Source: DASZZV01 sp035544835
GTDB lineage: Bacteria; Acidobacteriota; Thermoanaerobaculia; Gp7-AA8
Assembly: GCA_035544835.1 (NCBI GenBank)
Contig: DASZZV010000220.1
Span: 1 to 25,553, forward strand
DNA length: 25,553 bases
Reading direction: 5' to 3'
Shown: one piece after another, positions 14,138-23,034 of the stretch
Numbering within the stretch: the first letter of the stretch is position 1
Layout of the letters: the number at the start of each line of letters is the position of its first letter
Notes under the pieces: model-generated
The model's database searches: none
The model's input: the letters and a program-made list of their open reading frames with translations, nothing else
Told to the model about the DNA's origin: nothing
Translations under genes and position numbers: made by a program

Positions 14138-15544
14138 ATGGACTCGCCGACTCCTCATGCTGATGTAGCCGCCCGGGTGCCGGATCGTTTCGTTCCCGTG
14201 CCGACCCTCCAGCCGGGCCATTCCTTCGCCTCCATCACCGACCAGATCTCCTCCATCGTCCTGAAGCGGAAGACTTCGATCAACTGGTGGATCGGATTGT
14301 CGCTGGCCTTCTGTCTCGTTCTCCTGATGCTGTATTCGATCTCGGCGTTGCTGATTCTCGGAATCGGTATCTGGGGAATCAACCAGCCGGTAGCCTGGGG
14401 CCTGGACATCACGAACTTCGTCTGGTGGATCGGTATCGGTCACGCCGGTACCTTGATCTCAGCCATCCTTCTTCTTCTCAAGCAGAAGTGGCGGACGTCG
14501 ATCAACCGTTTCGCGGAAGCGATGACGCTGTTCGCCGTAGCCTGCGCCGGTCTCTTCCCGCTGCTTCACGTCGGTCGTCCTTACTTCGCCTACTGGCTGA
14601 TGCCGTATCCGAACTCGATGCTGCTGTGGCCGCAGTTCCGCAGTCCGCTGGCCTGGGACGTCTTCGCCGTGTCGACCTACGCGACGGTGTCGTTCCTCTT
14701 CTGGTTCGTCGGTCTCATTCCCGATCTGGCGACGTTGAGAGATCGCTCGCGGAGCATCATCTGGAGAAAGGTCTACGGCACGCTGGCCATGGGTTGGCGC
14801 GGCTCGGCCAAACACTGGCACCGCTACGAGACCGCGTATCTGCTGCTGGCCGGACTGGCCACGCCGCTGGTCGTCTCCGTTCACACGGTCGTCAGCTTCG
14901 ACTTCGCGACCTCGGTCATCCCGGGATGGCACACCACCTTCTTCCCGCCCTACTTCGTTGCCGGGGCCATCTTCTCCGGCTTCGCCATGGTCCTCACATT
15001 GATGATTCCCGTGAGGAAGGTCTTCGGTCTCCAGGACTTCGTCACCATGCGCCATCTCGAGAACATGGCTAAGGTGCTGCTGGCCACGGGGCTCATTGTC
15101 GCCTACGCCTACTCGATGGAAGTGTTCTACGCCTGGTACAGCACCAATACTTACGAGTGGTACATGATCATGAATCGTATGAAGGGTCCGTATCACCTTA
15201 CATACGTTTTCCTCATCATCTGCAACATCCTCACGCCGCAGCTCCTGTGGGTCAAGCGGATCCGGACGACGCCGATCTTTCTCTGGATCATCGCCATCGT
15301 CATCAACATCGGCATGTGGCTGGAGCGTTTCGTCATCATCGTCACCTCGCTCCATCGTGATTTCCTGCCTTCCTCGTGGGGCATGTACTACCCGACGTTC
15401 TGGGAGTGGTCTCTGTTCATCGGCACGCTCGGTTTCTTCACCTTCCTGTTGCTGCTCTTCATCCGCTTCCTGCCGATCATCTCGATCTTCGAGATGCGCA
15501 CGCTGTTGCCGGAAGCCGAGGCGCATCATGAGGAGGCGCGATGA
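14138..15544 (+). CDS. actC: Alternative complex III subunit ActC, NrfD-like quinol-binding membrane protein
   Basis: A 468-aa polytopic membrane protein of the NrfD/PsrC family with about ten transmembrane helices. The cytoplasmic N-terminus is about 50 residues. Typical pieces are INQPVAWGLDITNFVWWIG (helix 2), LLHVGRPYFAYWL, and the charged SMEVFYAWYS segment. In ACIII this subunit carries the quinol site beside ActB. It starts immediately after actB, and its stop overlaps the actD start by four nt (ATGA), so translation is coupled. Confidence 0.95.
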   Translation: MDSPTPHADVAARVPDRFVPVPTLQPGHSFASITDQISSIVLKRKTSINWWIGLSLAFCLVLLMLYSISALLILGIGIWGINQPVAWGLDITNFVWWIGIGHAGTLISAILLLLKQKWRTSINRFAEAMTLFAVACAGLFPLLHVGRPYFAYWLMPYPNSMLLWPQFRSPLAWDVFAVSTYATVSFLFWFVGLIPDLATLRDRSRSIIWRKVYGTLAMGWRGSAKHWHRYETAYLLLAGLATPLVVSVHTVVSFDFATSVIPGWHTTFFPPYFVAGAIFSGFAMVLTLMIPVRKVFGLQDFVTMRHLENMAKVLLATGLIVAYAYSMEVFYAWYSTNTYEWYMIMNRMKGPYHLTYVFLIICNILTPQLLWVKRIRTTPIFLWIIAIVINIGMWLERFVIIVTSLHRDFLPSSWGMYYPTFWEWSLFIGTLGFFTFLLLLFIRFLPIISIFEMRTLLPEAEAHHEEAR

Positions 15545-16080
15545 GGCCGAAATATCCGACCTACGGGCTCATGGCTGAATTCGACGACGTCAACGCGCTC
15601 GTCGGCGCGGCCAACCGCTGCCGCGAAGAGGGCTACACGGTGATGGATGCCTTCACGCCGTTTCCGGTGGAAGGACTCTCCGAAGCTGTGGGATTTCATC
15701 ACTCCAAACTGCCGCTCATCGTTCTCGGAGGCGGCATCGTCGGTGGGTTCGGCGGTTTCTTCATGCAGTGGTACGCCAATGTCATCAGCTATCCGTTGAA
15801 CATCGGTGGTAAGCCCTTCAACAGCTGGCCGGCTTTCATTCCCATTACTTTCGAAACGACTGTTCTTTGTGCTTCATTTGCCGCTGTCCTGGGAATGCTC
15901 GCGCTCAACGGGTTGCCCATGCCTTACCATCCCGTCTTTCACGTGCCGCGTTTCGCCTTCGCGTCGCGCGACCAGTTCTTTCTTCTCATCGAGAGCAGAG
16001 ATCCGAAATTCGATGTCGATAAGACGAGAGATTTCCTTCAGAGCATGAAACCGATCGAGGTGGCTGATGTTCCCTGGTGA
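15541..16080 (+). CDS. actD: Alternative complex III subunit ActD (DUF3341)
   Basis: A 179-aa subunit with a cytoplasmic N-terminal domain (YPTYGLMAEFDDVNALVGAA) and two transmembrane helices (about 60-80 and 98-120), typical of the DUF3341 family found only in ACIII-like complexes. The C-terminal part (DQFFLLIESRDPKFD) is the usual soluble tail. A GAGGAGG ribosome site lies just upstream inside actC. It is a structural membrane subunit without cofactors. It overlaps actE by 14 nt. Confidence 0.93.
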   Translation: MRPKYPTYGLMAEFDDVNALVGAANRCREEGYTVMDAFTPFPVEGLSEAVGFHHSKLPLIVLGGGIVGGFGGFFMQWYANVISYPLNIGGKPFNSWPAFIPITFETTVLCASFAAVLGMLALNGLPMPYHPVFHVPRFAFASRDQFFLLIESRDPKFDVDKTRDFLQSMKPIEVADVPW

Positions 16081-16738
16081 GCTCACTTCGATTCGCCGTA
16101 GGCTGAGTGAGGCCGGCGTTGTGGCCGGACATTCCGATGTCCGGCTGGGACTTGCGCAACTGACGACAGTGATCCTGGCGATCGCCGGGGCGATCCTGCT
16201 GGCCGGTTGCCGTCCGCCGCAGAAGATGGGTGATCAGCCGAAGTACGATCCCTACATGGCCAGCGACTTTTTTCCTGATGGCCAATCGGCCCGGCCGGCC
16301 ATTGCCGGAACGGTCGCCCGTGGCTATCTGCATGAGGACTCCTTTCTGAATACCGGAAAAGTGAATGGAGCCGTGGCGGAAGGGTATCCATTCCCGGTCA
16401 CCGAGGAAGTCGTGACGCGGGGGCGGCAGCGCTTCGATATCTACTGCTCCGAGTGTCACGGAAGAGTGGGCAGGGGAGATGGGATGATCGTACGCCGAGG
16501 ATATCGGCGGCCTCCCTCGTTCCACACGAAGCTGCTTCGCAGCCAGCCCAGCGGTCATTTCTTCGACGTCATGACCAATGGATTCGGTGCGATGCCTCAG
16601 TACGGAACCATGATTCCGGTGAACGACAGGTGGGCCATCACCGCCTACGTGCGGGCTTTGCAGATGAGCCAGAACGCGGTGTTGGATGACGTCCCACCGA
16701 GTCAGCGTGGTGGTCTTCAGGGGGGTGTCCGTCCATGA
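16067..16738 (+). CDS. actE: Alternative complex III subunit ActE, monoheme cytochrome c lipoprotein
   Basis: A 223-aa periplasmic cytochrome c. The N-terminus holds a long hydrophobic signal ending in a lipobox, LLAGC, with C48 as the likely lipidation site. A single heme motif CSECH (C128, C131, H132) and a candidate axial methionine, M177 in FGAMPQYG, follow. The ATG at 16067 has a GAGGTGG ribosome site; a GTG at 16121 could give a shorter signal peptide. It is anchored in the periplasmic face of ACIII and likely passes electrons to the caa3 oxidase. Overlaps both neighbouring genes. Confidence 0.94.
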   Translation: MFPGELTSIRRRLSEAGVVAGHSDVRLGLAQLTTVILAIAGAILLAGCRPPQKMGDQPKYDPYMASDFFPDGQSARPAIAGTVARGYLHEDSFLNTGKVNGAVAEGYPFPVTEEVVTRGRQRFDIYCSECHGRVGRGDGMIVRRGYRRPPSFHTKLLRSQPSGHFFDVMTNGFGAMPQYGTMIPVNDRWAITAYVRALQMSQNAVLDDVPPSQRGGLQGGVRP

Positions 16739-17931
16739 GCGGCGCCGGGACGCACAACGTCTTTCGTTTCCAGGTGCCGGCGCTGATAGTCGGAATCATC
16801 GGGATCGTTCTGCTCGCGGTGGGCGGACTGGGTGGCGACTCCGGCCAGTTCTACCGGGCCTGGCTGGTCGGCTTCATCTTCGTGGCCGGAATTCCAATCG
16901 GCTCTCTGGCTCTGTTGATGCTGCAGTACCTCACCGGGGGATCGTGGGGCATTCTGATCCGCCGTCATCTCGAGGCCGCGGTAAAGACACTGCCTCTGAT
17001 CATGCTCGCTTTCATCCCGATCGTGATCGGCCTGCGGCACATCTACCCCTGGGCAGTTCCGGCCTGGGAGCATGACGAGGTCCTTGCGCACAAGCATTTG
17101 TGGATGAATCCTGGTTTCTTCATCGGCCGCGCGCTTTTCTTCTTCATCGCCTGGTCGTTGATCGGCTACTTCCTGACTCGCTGGGATCGTCGCTTCGAGG
17201 AGACCATGGATCCGCGCCTCGGTCTGGCGCAGCGGAAGATGAGTGCGGTGGGCCTTCTGTTCGTCGCACTCGGGATGACCTTCATGGCCATCGACTGGAT
17301 CATGTCGCTTGAGCGTGCCTGGTATTCGACGATGTTTGGTATCTCCTATATCGTCGGCAACGCCCTGAGCGCGCTCTGTTTCTGCGTGCTGATGCTGGTT
17401 GCGCTTCACCGTGAAGAGCCACTTGCCAGCTACGCCAGGCCGGGGATTTTCCGAGACCTCGGGAACCTCATGCTGGCTTTCACGATGCTCTGGATGTACA
17501 CGGCTTTCTCCGAGTTCATGCTGATCTGGTACGCCAACATCCGCGAAGAGGTGCCGTACTTTCTACATCGGATGGATGGTGGCTGGGGATACGTCTCCGT
17601 CCTGCTGCTCCTGTTTCACTTCTTCCTGCCGTTCTTCATGCTGCTCATGCGGGCCATCAAGGATCGTCCCAAGACACTCGGCATCGTTGCCGGCCTTCTG
17701 ATCATCATGCGGGTAGTCGACTACATCTGGGTCATCGTCCCATCCTTCCATAGCGGCCTGCCGGAACCTTCAGGCTTTCACTGGACGTATCTGGCCGCCG
17801 TCATGGGTCTGGCCGGACTCTGGTTTTTCGCCTTCCTGGGGGTGTTGAAACGTGAACCGCTGTTGCCGATGTATGAGGAAGAGGTCACCGCAGCGCTGAG
17901 CGGCGAGCGCGAGGCACTCAGCCATGGATAA
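16735..17931 (+). CDS. actF: Alternative complex III subunit ActF, NrfD-like membrane protein
   Basis: A 398-aa polytopic membrane protein with about ten helices, the second NrfD-like subunit of ACIII, homologous to ActC. Characteristic stretches are FIFVAGIPIGSLALLMLQ, the HIYPWAVP loop with a charged cytoplasmic helix, and FSEFMLIWYANIREEVPYF. It starts with an ATGA overlap on actE after a purine-rich AGGGGGG site. Its 3' end overlaps the next gene by eight nt. Confidence 0.94.
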   Translation: MSGAGTHNVFRFQVPALIVGIIGIVLLAVGGLGGDSGQFYRAWLVGFIFVAGIPIGSLALLMLQYLTGGSWGILIRRHLEAAVKTLPLIMLAFIPIVIGLRHIYPWAVPAWEHDEVLAHKHLWMNPGFFIGRALFFFIAWSLIGYFLTRWDRRFEETMDPRLGLAQRKMSAVGLLFVALGMTFMAIDWIMSLERAWYSTMFGISYIVGNALSALCFCVLMLVALHREEPLASYARPGIFRDLGNLMLAFTMLWMYTAFSEFMLIWYANIREEVPYFLHRMDGGWGYVSVLLLLFHFFLPFFMLLMRAIKDRPKTLGIVAGLLIIMRVVDYIWVIVPSFHSGLPEPSGFHWTYLAAVMGLAGLWFFAFLGVLKREPLLPMYEEEVTAALSGEREALSHG

Positions 17932-18469
17932 CAAGATGCTCCACGAAAGGGGTCACCGCGTCGATCACGAGGATCGCGACGTCAACGTTCGCGCCGTGCT
18001 CTGGTTCGGCGTAGCGCTCATCGCCGTGGCCATCGTTGTCCATCTCTCGCTCTGGTTTCTATTCAAGGTGTACCGCCACCAGGCGGCGCCGAAGGACTTG
18101 CCAGCCTCCATGGTCCAGGGCGGTCGTGCAGCCTCTCCGCCCGAGCCGCGACTTCAACCCTGCCCGAACTGCGGTGGAGAGCTGAATGATCCGCCGAAAG
18201 ACCTCGACGATATGCGGGCCGAGGAACAGAAAGCTTTGGATAGTTACGGATGGGTCGATCAGCAGGCCGGGGTCGTTCACATTCCGATCGAGCAGGCCAT
18301 GAAGCTCGCCGTTCAGAAGGGAACTTACATCGAACAGAAAGTGGCAGGTCCGGCCACTGTTGCCGCGCCTCCCGTAACGGTTCCCGGAGCAGCAGGCTCA
18401 GGGACACAAACGCAGCCACCTCCGCAGACTTCCACCGGCGCTGCCGCGCAGGGAGCGGCGCACCCATGA
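17924..18469 (+). CDS. Small ACIII/oxidase-operon membrane protein with CxxC insert
   Basis: A 181-aa protein that I recognise only as the kind of small membrane protein often found between ACIII and sco/cox genes. One transmembrane helix (about residues 27-47) is followed by a periplasmic segment. The conserved-looking part is PPEPRLQ, then YGWVDQQAGVVHIPIEQAM (79-127 region). A CPNCGGELNDPP insertion splits this module, placing a CxxC pair where a metal or thiol function is conceivable. The C-terminal 45 residues are low-complexity Ala/Pro/Thr/Gln. It overlaps both neighbours by a few nt (ATGA with sco). A role in assembly or supercomplex formation is plausible; no activity can be assigned. 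Confidence 0.85.
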   Translation: MDNKMLHERGHRVDHEDRDVNVRAVLWFGVALIAVAIVVHLSLWFLFKVYRHQAAPKDLPASMVQGGRAASPPEPRLQPCPNCGGELNDPPKDLDDMRAEEQKALDSYGWVDQQAGVVHIPIEQAMKLAVQKGTYIEQKVAGPATVAAPPVTVPGAAGSGTQTQPPPQTSTGAAAQGAAHP

Positions 18470-19278
18470 AAAGGCTGATTCTCGCGGCGGTCGTCATCGC
18501 GCTGTCGATCGTTCCGACGTTGCCGGCTCAGGATTTTCTCTCCGGCTCAGGGCCGAAGGGGATCCGAGTCGACCAGCGCCTGAATGCTCCGATCCCGCTG
18601 GGCGCGAAGTTCAAAGACGAGAGCGGCCGCACCGTTACCCTCGGTGACTATTTCGGCAAGAAGAAGCCGGTGATTCTCACCTTGAACTATTTCAACTGCC
18701 CCATGCTCTGCAATATGGAGTTGGATGGAGTCGTCACCTCCCTCGGCTATCTGAAATTCGAGCCCGGCCGTGAATTTGAGATCGTCACCGTGAGCTTCGA
18801 TCCCCGCGACACGCCTCAGACTGCTCGGGAGAAGAAGAACATCTATGTACGCCGTTATGGCCGTCCTACCGCCGAGGCCTCCTGGCATTTCCTGACTACC
18901 AGCGACGAGACGCAGATTCACGAGCTGACCGACGCCGTGGGATTTCGTTATCGATACGACCCGAAAACGCAGCAATACGCTCACGGAGCAGCGATTGTGG
19001 TGCTGACGCCGCAGGGGAGGATCTCGCGGTACCTCTACGGTTTTGAATTTCCACAGAGGGATCTGCGGCTGGCACTGGTGGAGGCATCGAACAACAAGAT
19101 CGGCTCCATCACCGATCAGTTTCTACTGATCTGCTACCACTACGATCCGGCCACGGGACGTTACGCGTCGCGAGCCATGAATGTCATTCGCGTCGGCAGT
19201 GCTGCCACGGTGGCGGGTATCGCCGGCTTTATCTTCGTTATGCTCAAGCGCGACAAAAAAGTTCTTCCCAGACCGTGA
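18466..19278 (+). CDS. sco: Sco-family copper chaperone for CuA assembly
   Basis: A 270-aa thioredoxin-fold protein of the SCO1/SenC family, which delivers copper to the CuA site of oxidase subunit II. An N-terminal signal peptide (cleavage after about LPA, residue 21) leads to the periplasmic domain with the copper-binding CPMLC motif (C78, C82) and the third ligand H174 in QYAHGAAIVVL. FDPRDTPQ is also typical. Unusually for the classic form, a membrane helix lies at the C-terminus (about 240-258), so the mature domain is anchored from that end. It sits directly upstream of coxB, fitting its role. Confidence 0.93.
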   Translation: MKRLILAAVVIALSIVPTLPAQDFLSGSGPKGIRVDQRLNAPIPLGAKFKDESGRTVTLGDYFGKKKPVILTLNYFNCPMLCNMELDGVVTSLGYLKFEPGREFEIVTVSFDPRDTPQTAREKKNIYVRRYGRPTAEASWHFLTTSDETQIHELTDAVGFRYRYDPKTQQYAHGAAIVVLTPQGRISRYLYGFEFPQRDLRLALVEASNNKIGSITDQFLLICYHYDPATGRYASRAMNVIRVGSAATVAGIAGFIFVMLKRDKKVLPRP

Positions 19279-19300
19279 GATAGGAAAAAGTGCGATAGGT

Positions 19301-20317
19301 ATGTTCGACCACTTTCCGTTTTTCCCAGAAGCTGCTTCGACCATCGCTCCAGAGGTCGACAAGCTATATCTGTTCATGGTCGTCGTCTGCGGCGGGGTGA
19401 GCCTGCTCGTCGGAGTCCTCGTCATCTACTTCGCCATCGTCTACCGGCGCCGGCCGGAGAATGAGATTCCGGTGGAGTACGAGCCGTACCATTTGATGGA
19501 GGCTCTCTGGATCATCATTCCGGGGATCGTCTTCATCGGGATGTTCCTGTGGGGCGCGAAGATCTTCTTCATGATGTCGTCGGTGCCACGGGACGCTCTG
19601 GAGATCAACGTCACCGGCCGTCAATGGATGTGGAAGTTCCAGCACATGGGCGGTCAGAGTGAGATCAATCAACTTCACGTGCCGATTGGCCGTCCCGTCA
19701 AGCTGCTGATGTCGTCGGAAGACGTCATTCACAGCTTTTACGTCCCCGCCTTCCGCCAGAAGACCGACGTCCTTCCGCGCCGGGTGACTACGTACTGGTT
19801 CCAGGCGACCAAGACCGGCACCTTCCATCTCTTCTGCGCCGAGTACTGCGGCACCAATCATTCCGGCATGGTGGGATGGGTGACGGTGATGCAGGCGGCC
19901 GACTATCAGGCCTGGCTCGGAGGTGGTACCGAGGGGTCGCCGGTCGTGGAAGGAAAGAGGCTTTTCGACCATTACGCGTGCAATACCTGTCATACGAATG
20001 ACACCACAGCACGCGGGCCGGTTCTGGCCGGACTCTTCGGAAGCACGGTGAGTCTGCGTGGTGGCGCCAAAGCGGTCGCCGATGAAAACTACATCCACGA
20101 ATCGATCCTCAATTCTCAGGTAAAAATTGTTGATGGCTTCGAGCCGATCATGCCATTGTTCCAGGGACAGATGAGTGAGTCCCAGGTGCTTCAGCTCATC
20201 GCCTACATCAAGTCACTCACCCCGCAGAAGGCGGCCATTCCCCCGATCAGCAACCAGACGCCTGGAACCAGCGTTGCGAATCCAGGTACCGCTCCGGCGA
20301 ATAGCAGGACGAGATAA
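19301..20317 (+). CDS. coxB: Cytochrome c oxidase subunit II with fused cytochrome c (caa3 type)
   Basis: A 338-aa subunit II. Two transmembrane helices (about 22-47 and 66-90) form the hairpin. The cupredoxin domain carries all CuA ligands: H144, C179, E181, C183, H187, M190 (CAEYCGTNHSGM). A fused C-terminal cytochrome c domain (about 215-306) has the CNTCH motif (C227, C230, H231) and a likely axial methionine, M284 in EPIMP. This makes it a caa3-type subunit that can accept electrons directly from ACIII. The start chosen is ATG at 19301, 22 nt after sco; upstream frame codons belong to sco. The C-terminus is a short Pro/Thr/Asn-rich tail. Confidence 0.95.
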   Translation: MFDHFPFFPEAASTIAPEVDKLYLFMVVVCGGVSLLVGVLVIYFAIVYRRRPENEIPVEYEPYHLMEALWIIIPGIVFIGMFLWGAKIFFMMSSVPRDALEINVTGRQWMWKFQHMGGQSEINQLHVPIGRPVKLLMSSEDVIHSFYVPAFRQKTDVLPRRVTTYWFQATKTGTFHLFCAEYCGTNHSGMVGWVTVMQAADYQAWLGGGTEGSPVVEGKRLFDHYACNTCHTNDTTARGPVLAGLFGSTVSLRGGAKAVADENYIHESILNSQVKIVDGFEPIMPLFQGQMSESQVLQLIAYIKSLTPQKAAIPPISNQTPGTSVANPGTAPANSRTR

Positions 20318-20319
20318 CC

Positions 20320-21954
20320 ATGACCAGCATCGCATTCGAAGCACCTCGAGTTCGGCCGCGCACGCACTACCTGAATGAGGAGTACGGTGTCAGCTCATGG
20401 CTGCTCACGATCGACCACAAGCGGATCGCCGTGCTCTACATGATCTCGGTCTCGGTGATGTTCCTCATCGGCGGGGCGCTGGCGGTTCTCATGCGGCTCG
20501 AGCTGCTCACACCGGCCGGCGACATGTTCACGTCGGACACATACAACAAGCTCTTCACCGCCCACGGTCTGATCATGGTTTTCTTCTTCCTGATCCCGGC
20601 GGTGCCGGCGATTCTGGGGAACTTCATTCTCCCGCTGCAGCTGGGAGCGAAAGACCTGGCTTTCCCCAAGATCAATCTACTGAGCTGGTATCTCTACATG
20701 ATCGGCGCGATCCTGATGCTCTGCGTTCTTCTGGTGGGCGGTATCGATACGGGGTGGACGTTCTACACACCGCTGAGCACGAAGTTCTCGACGACACATG
20801 TCGTGCCGGTGATCCTGGCCGCCTTCGTGGCCGGCTTCTCCTCGATCCTGACGGGGTTGAACTTCATCGTCACCATTCATCGCATGCGCGCGCCGGGACT
20901 GACCTGGTTCCGTCTGCCGCTCTTCGTCTGGGCGCTCTACGGAACGAGCATCATCATGCTTCTGGCCACTCCCGTCATTGGAATCACGCTGAGCCTCGTG
21001 GCAGTCGAGCGCATCTGGCATGTCGGAATCTTCGATCCGGCGCTGGGTGGTGACCCGGTACTCTTCCAGCACCTCTTCTGGTTCTACTCGCATCCGGCCG
21101 TCTACATCATGATTCTTCCCTCGATGGGCATCATCAGCGAGGTCATTGCCGCCTTCACGCGCAAGAAGATTTTCGGCTATAACTTCGTGGCCCTCTCCAG
21201 CCTTGCCATCGCCGTTCTCGGCTTCCTGGTCTGGGCTCATCATCTCTTCGTGGCCGGCATCTCCGTCTACGCGGCCATGGTCTTCTCGCTGCTCAGCTAC
21301 CTCGTGTCGATCCCCTCGGCCATCAAGCTTTTCAACTGGACGGCGACCCTCTATAAAGCCTCGGTCTCATGGGACACGCCGATGCTGTACGCCCTCGGAT
21401 TCCTCGGCCTGTTCGCAATCGGTGGATCCACCGGCCTCTTCCTCGCCGCGATCGGCCTCGATGTGCACGTTCATGACACCTATTTCGTCGTCGCACACTT
21501 TCACTACATCATGGTCGGCGGCGCAGTCATGGGCTACTTTGCGGGGCTGCACTACTGGTGGCCGAAGATCACCGGGCGCATGTACCCCGAGTTCTGGGGC
21601 AGGCTGGCGGCGATGATTGTCTTCGTCGGTTTCAACCTCACCTTCTTCCCGCAGTTTCTTCTTGGCTACCTGGGCATGCCGCGGCGCTATCACGCCTACG
21701 CCCCGGAGTTTCAGATTCTGAATGTCATGTCATCGGCCGGTGCCTCGATCCTGGCTTTGGGTTACGCACTTCCGGTGTTCTATCTTCTGTGGTCGCTTCG
21801 CTTCGGAAAGATCGCCGGGAACAATCCCTGGGGAGCGTGCGGTCTGGAGTGGGAGACGACGTCGCCTCCGCCAACCTTCAACTTCAAGGAGCAGCCGGTC
21901 GTGACCTGGGAAGCTTACGAATATCGCCCGGAGCAGGAGGTCATCGTTGGCTGA
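20320..21954 (+). CDS. coxA: Heme-copper oxidase subunit I, A2 subtype
   Basis: The 544-aa catalytic subunit with twelve transmembrane helices, which reduces oxygen to water and pumps protons. Ligands are visible: heme a by H82 and H395, CuB by H258, H307 and H308, high-spin heme by H393, and the crosslinked Tyr as Y262. The helix VI motif reads YSHPAVY (256-262), not GHPEVY. The missing glutamate and the YS pair mark the A2 subfamily, as in Rhodothermus marinus caa3 oxidase. It starts two nt after coxB. Its 3' end contains the AGGAGG ribosome site of coxC. Confidence 0.96.
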   Translation: MTSIAFEAPRVRPRTHYLNEEYGVSSWLLTIDHKRIAVLYMISVSVMFLIGGALAVLMRLELLTPAGDMFTSDTYNKLFTAHGLIMVFFFLIPAVPAILGNFILPLQLGAKDLAFPKINLLSWYLYMIGAILMLCVLLVGGIDTGWTFYTPLSTKFSTTHVVPVILAAFVAGFSSILTGLNFIVTIHRMRAPGLTWFRLPLFVWALYGTSIIMLLATPVIGITLSLVAVERIWHVGIFDPALGGDPVLFQHLFWFYSHPAVYIMILPSMGIISEVIAAFTRKKIFGYNFVALSSLAIAVLGFLVWAHHLFVAGISVYAAMVFSLLSYLVSIPSAIKLFNWTATLYKASVSWDTPMLYALGFLGLFAIGGSTGLFLAAIGLDVHVHDTYFVVAHFHYIMVGGAVMGYFAGLHYWWPKITGRMYPEFWGRLAAMIVFVGFNLTFFPQFLLGYLGMPRRYHAYAPEFQILNVMSSAGASILALGYALPVFYLLWSLRFGKIAGNNPWGACGLEWETTSPPPTFNFKEQPVVTWEAYEYRPEQEVIVG

Positions 21955-22621
21955 CGCTCACGGAACTCAACACCCGGCGCTGAAGCATCACTTCGACAAC
22001 CTCGGGCATCAGCACGAGTCGACCACGCTCGGAATCTGGTTCTTCCTGACCACCGAGGTGATGTTCTTCGGACCGCTCTTCTTTGCTTATACGTTGTATC
22101 GAAATGCCTCGATCGAGGCGTTTACGCTCGCGTCGCATCACCAGAACGTGACGCTCGGTGCGATCAACACCGTTGTGCTGATCGTCAGCAGTCTCACCGT
22201 CGCTCTCGGCGTTTACTTCGCGCAGACCAACAATCGCTCCGGGCTGGTGTGGTCTCTCATTTCCACGATCATTCTCGGTCTGGTATTCCTCGGGATCAAA
22301 GCGATTGAGTACCGCGATCACTTTCAGGAGCACCTCTTTCCCGGCGCCAACTTCCATCTGGAGGGGGCGACTGCTCTCGTGGAGAAGAAGGCGGAGATGT
22401 TTTACTTCCTCTACTTCTGCATGACCGGTCTTCACGCCATTCACATGGTGATCGGGATCGGACTCTTCCTCTACATTCTCCGGAGAGCGGCGCGCGGAGA
22501 TTTCTCGAGCGAATACTATGGTCCGGTCGAAGTGACCGGCCTGTACTGGCACTTTGTCGATATCGTCTGGATCTTCCTGTTTCCGCTGCTCTATCTCATC
22601 GGCCGCCACGGAGGCGCATAG
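21947..22621 (+). CDS. coxC: Cytochrome c oxidase subunit III
   Basis: A 224-aa membrane subunit with about five helices, the short form of COX3. Conserved pieces are TTLGIWFFLTTEVMFFGPL, FHLEGA, MFYFLYFCMTGLHAIHM and YWHFVDIVWIFLFPLLYL. It supports proton uptake and complex stability. The start codon is TTG at 21947, directed by AGGAGG five to six nt upstream inside coxA, with an eight-nt overlap. There is no ATG further downstream before the first helix, so the rare start is well supported. Confidence 0.94.
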   Translation: MADAHGTQHPALKHHFDNLGHQHESTTLGIWFFLTTEVMFFGPLFFAYTLYRNASIEAFTLASHHQNVTLGAINTVVLIVSSLTVALGVYFAQTNNRSGLVWSLISTIILGLVFLGIKAIEYRDHFQEHLFPGANFHLEGATALVEKKAEMFYFLYFCMTGLHAIHMVIGIGLFLYILRRAARGDFSSEYYGPVEVTGLYWHFVDIVWIFLFPLLYLIGRHGGA

Positions 22622-22634
22622 TTGGAGCCCGACA

Positions 22635-22973
22635 ATGGTTGACCTGAACCCGACCCACGAAGTCCAGTCCCACAAGGATCCGCAGCATCACGTCACCTCG
22701 ATCGGTGTCTACCTGGGCATCTTCGCGGCGCTCATGGTGCTGACTACGCTGACGGTCTTTGTCTCCGGAATAGATTTCGGCGCGCTGAGCACGCCGATCG
22801 CGCTGTCGATCGCAGTGGTGAAGGCAACGCTGGTCATTCTGTTCTTCATGCACGTCCGCCACAGCACACGCCTGACCTGGTGTGTGGTCCTCGGCAGCTT
22901 CTTCTTCCTTGGCGTCCTTTTCGTGCTCACCCTGTCCGACTATTTGAGCCGGGCCTGGATTACGCACGGGTAA
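22635..22973 (+). CDS. coxD: Cytochrome c oxidase subunit IV
   Basis: A 112-aa small membrane protein with three helices, matching prokaryotic cytochrome c oxidase subunit IV (COX4_pro). The hallmark is the helix 2 end VVKATLVILFFMHVRHS, with the loop leading into LTWCVVLGSFFFLG. A TTGGAG ribosome site lies seven nt before the ATG at 22635. It is the last gene of the operon and converges on the vapC gene across 61 bp. Confidence 0.92.
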   Translation: MVDLNPTHEVQSHKDPQHHVTSIGVYLGIFAALMVLTTLTVFVSGIDFGALSTPIALSIAVVKATLVILFFMHVRHSTRLTWCVVLGSFFFLGVLFVLTLSDYLSRAWITHG

Positions 22974-23034
22974 ACTGCGCCTTTCTTCAGCTTCGCGGAA
23001 TCTCCACCCGCTCCGCGCAGAAGTGAAAACGTGT

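Noticed and set aside
22994..23017. Hairpin after coxD as a terminator
   Set aside because: Only a 6-bp stem (CGCGGA/TCCGCG) with a 12-nt loop and no T-run; too weak to annotate.
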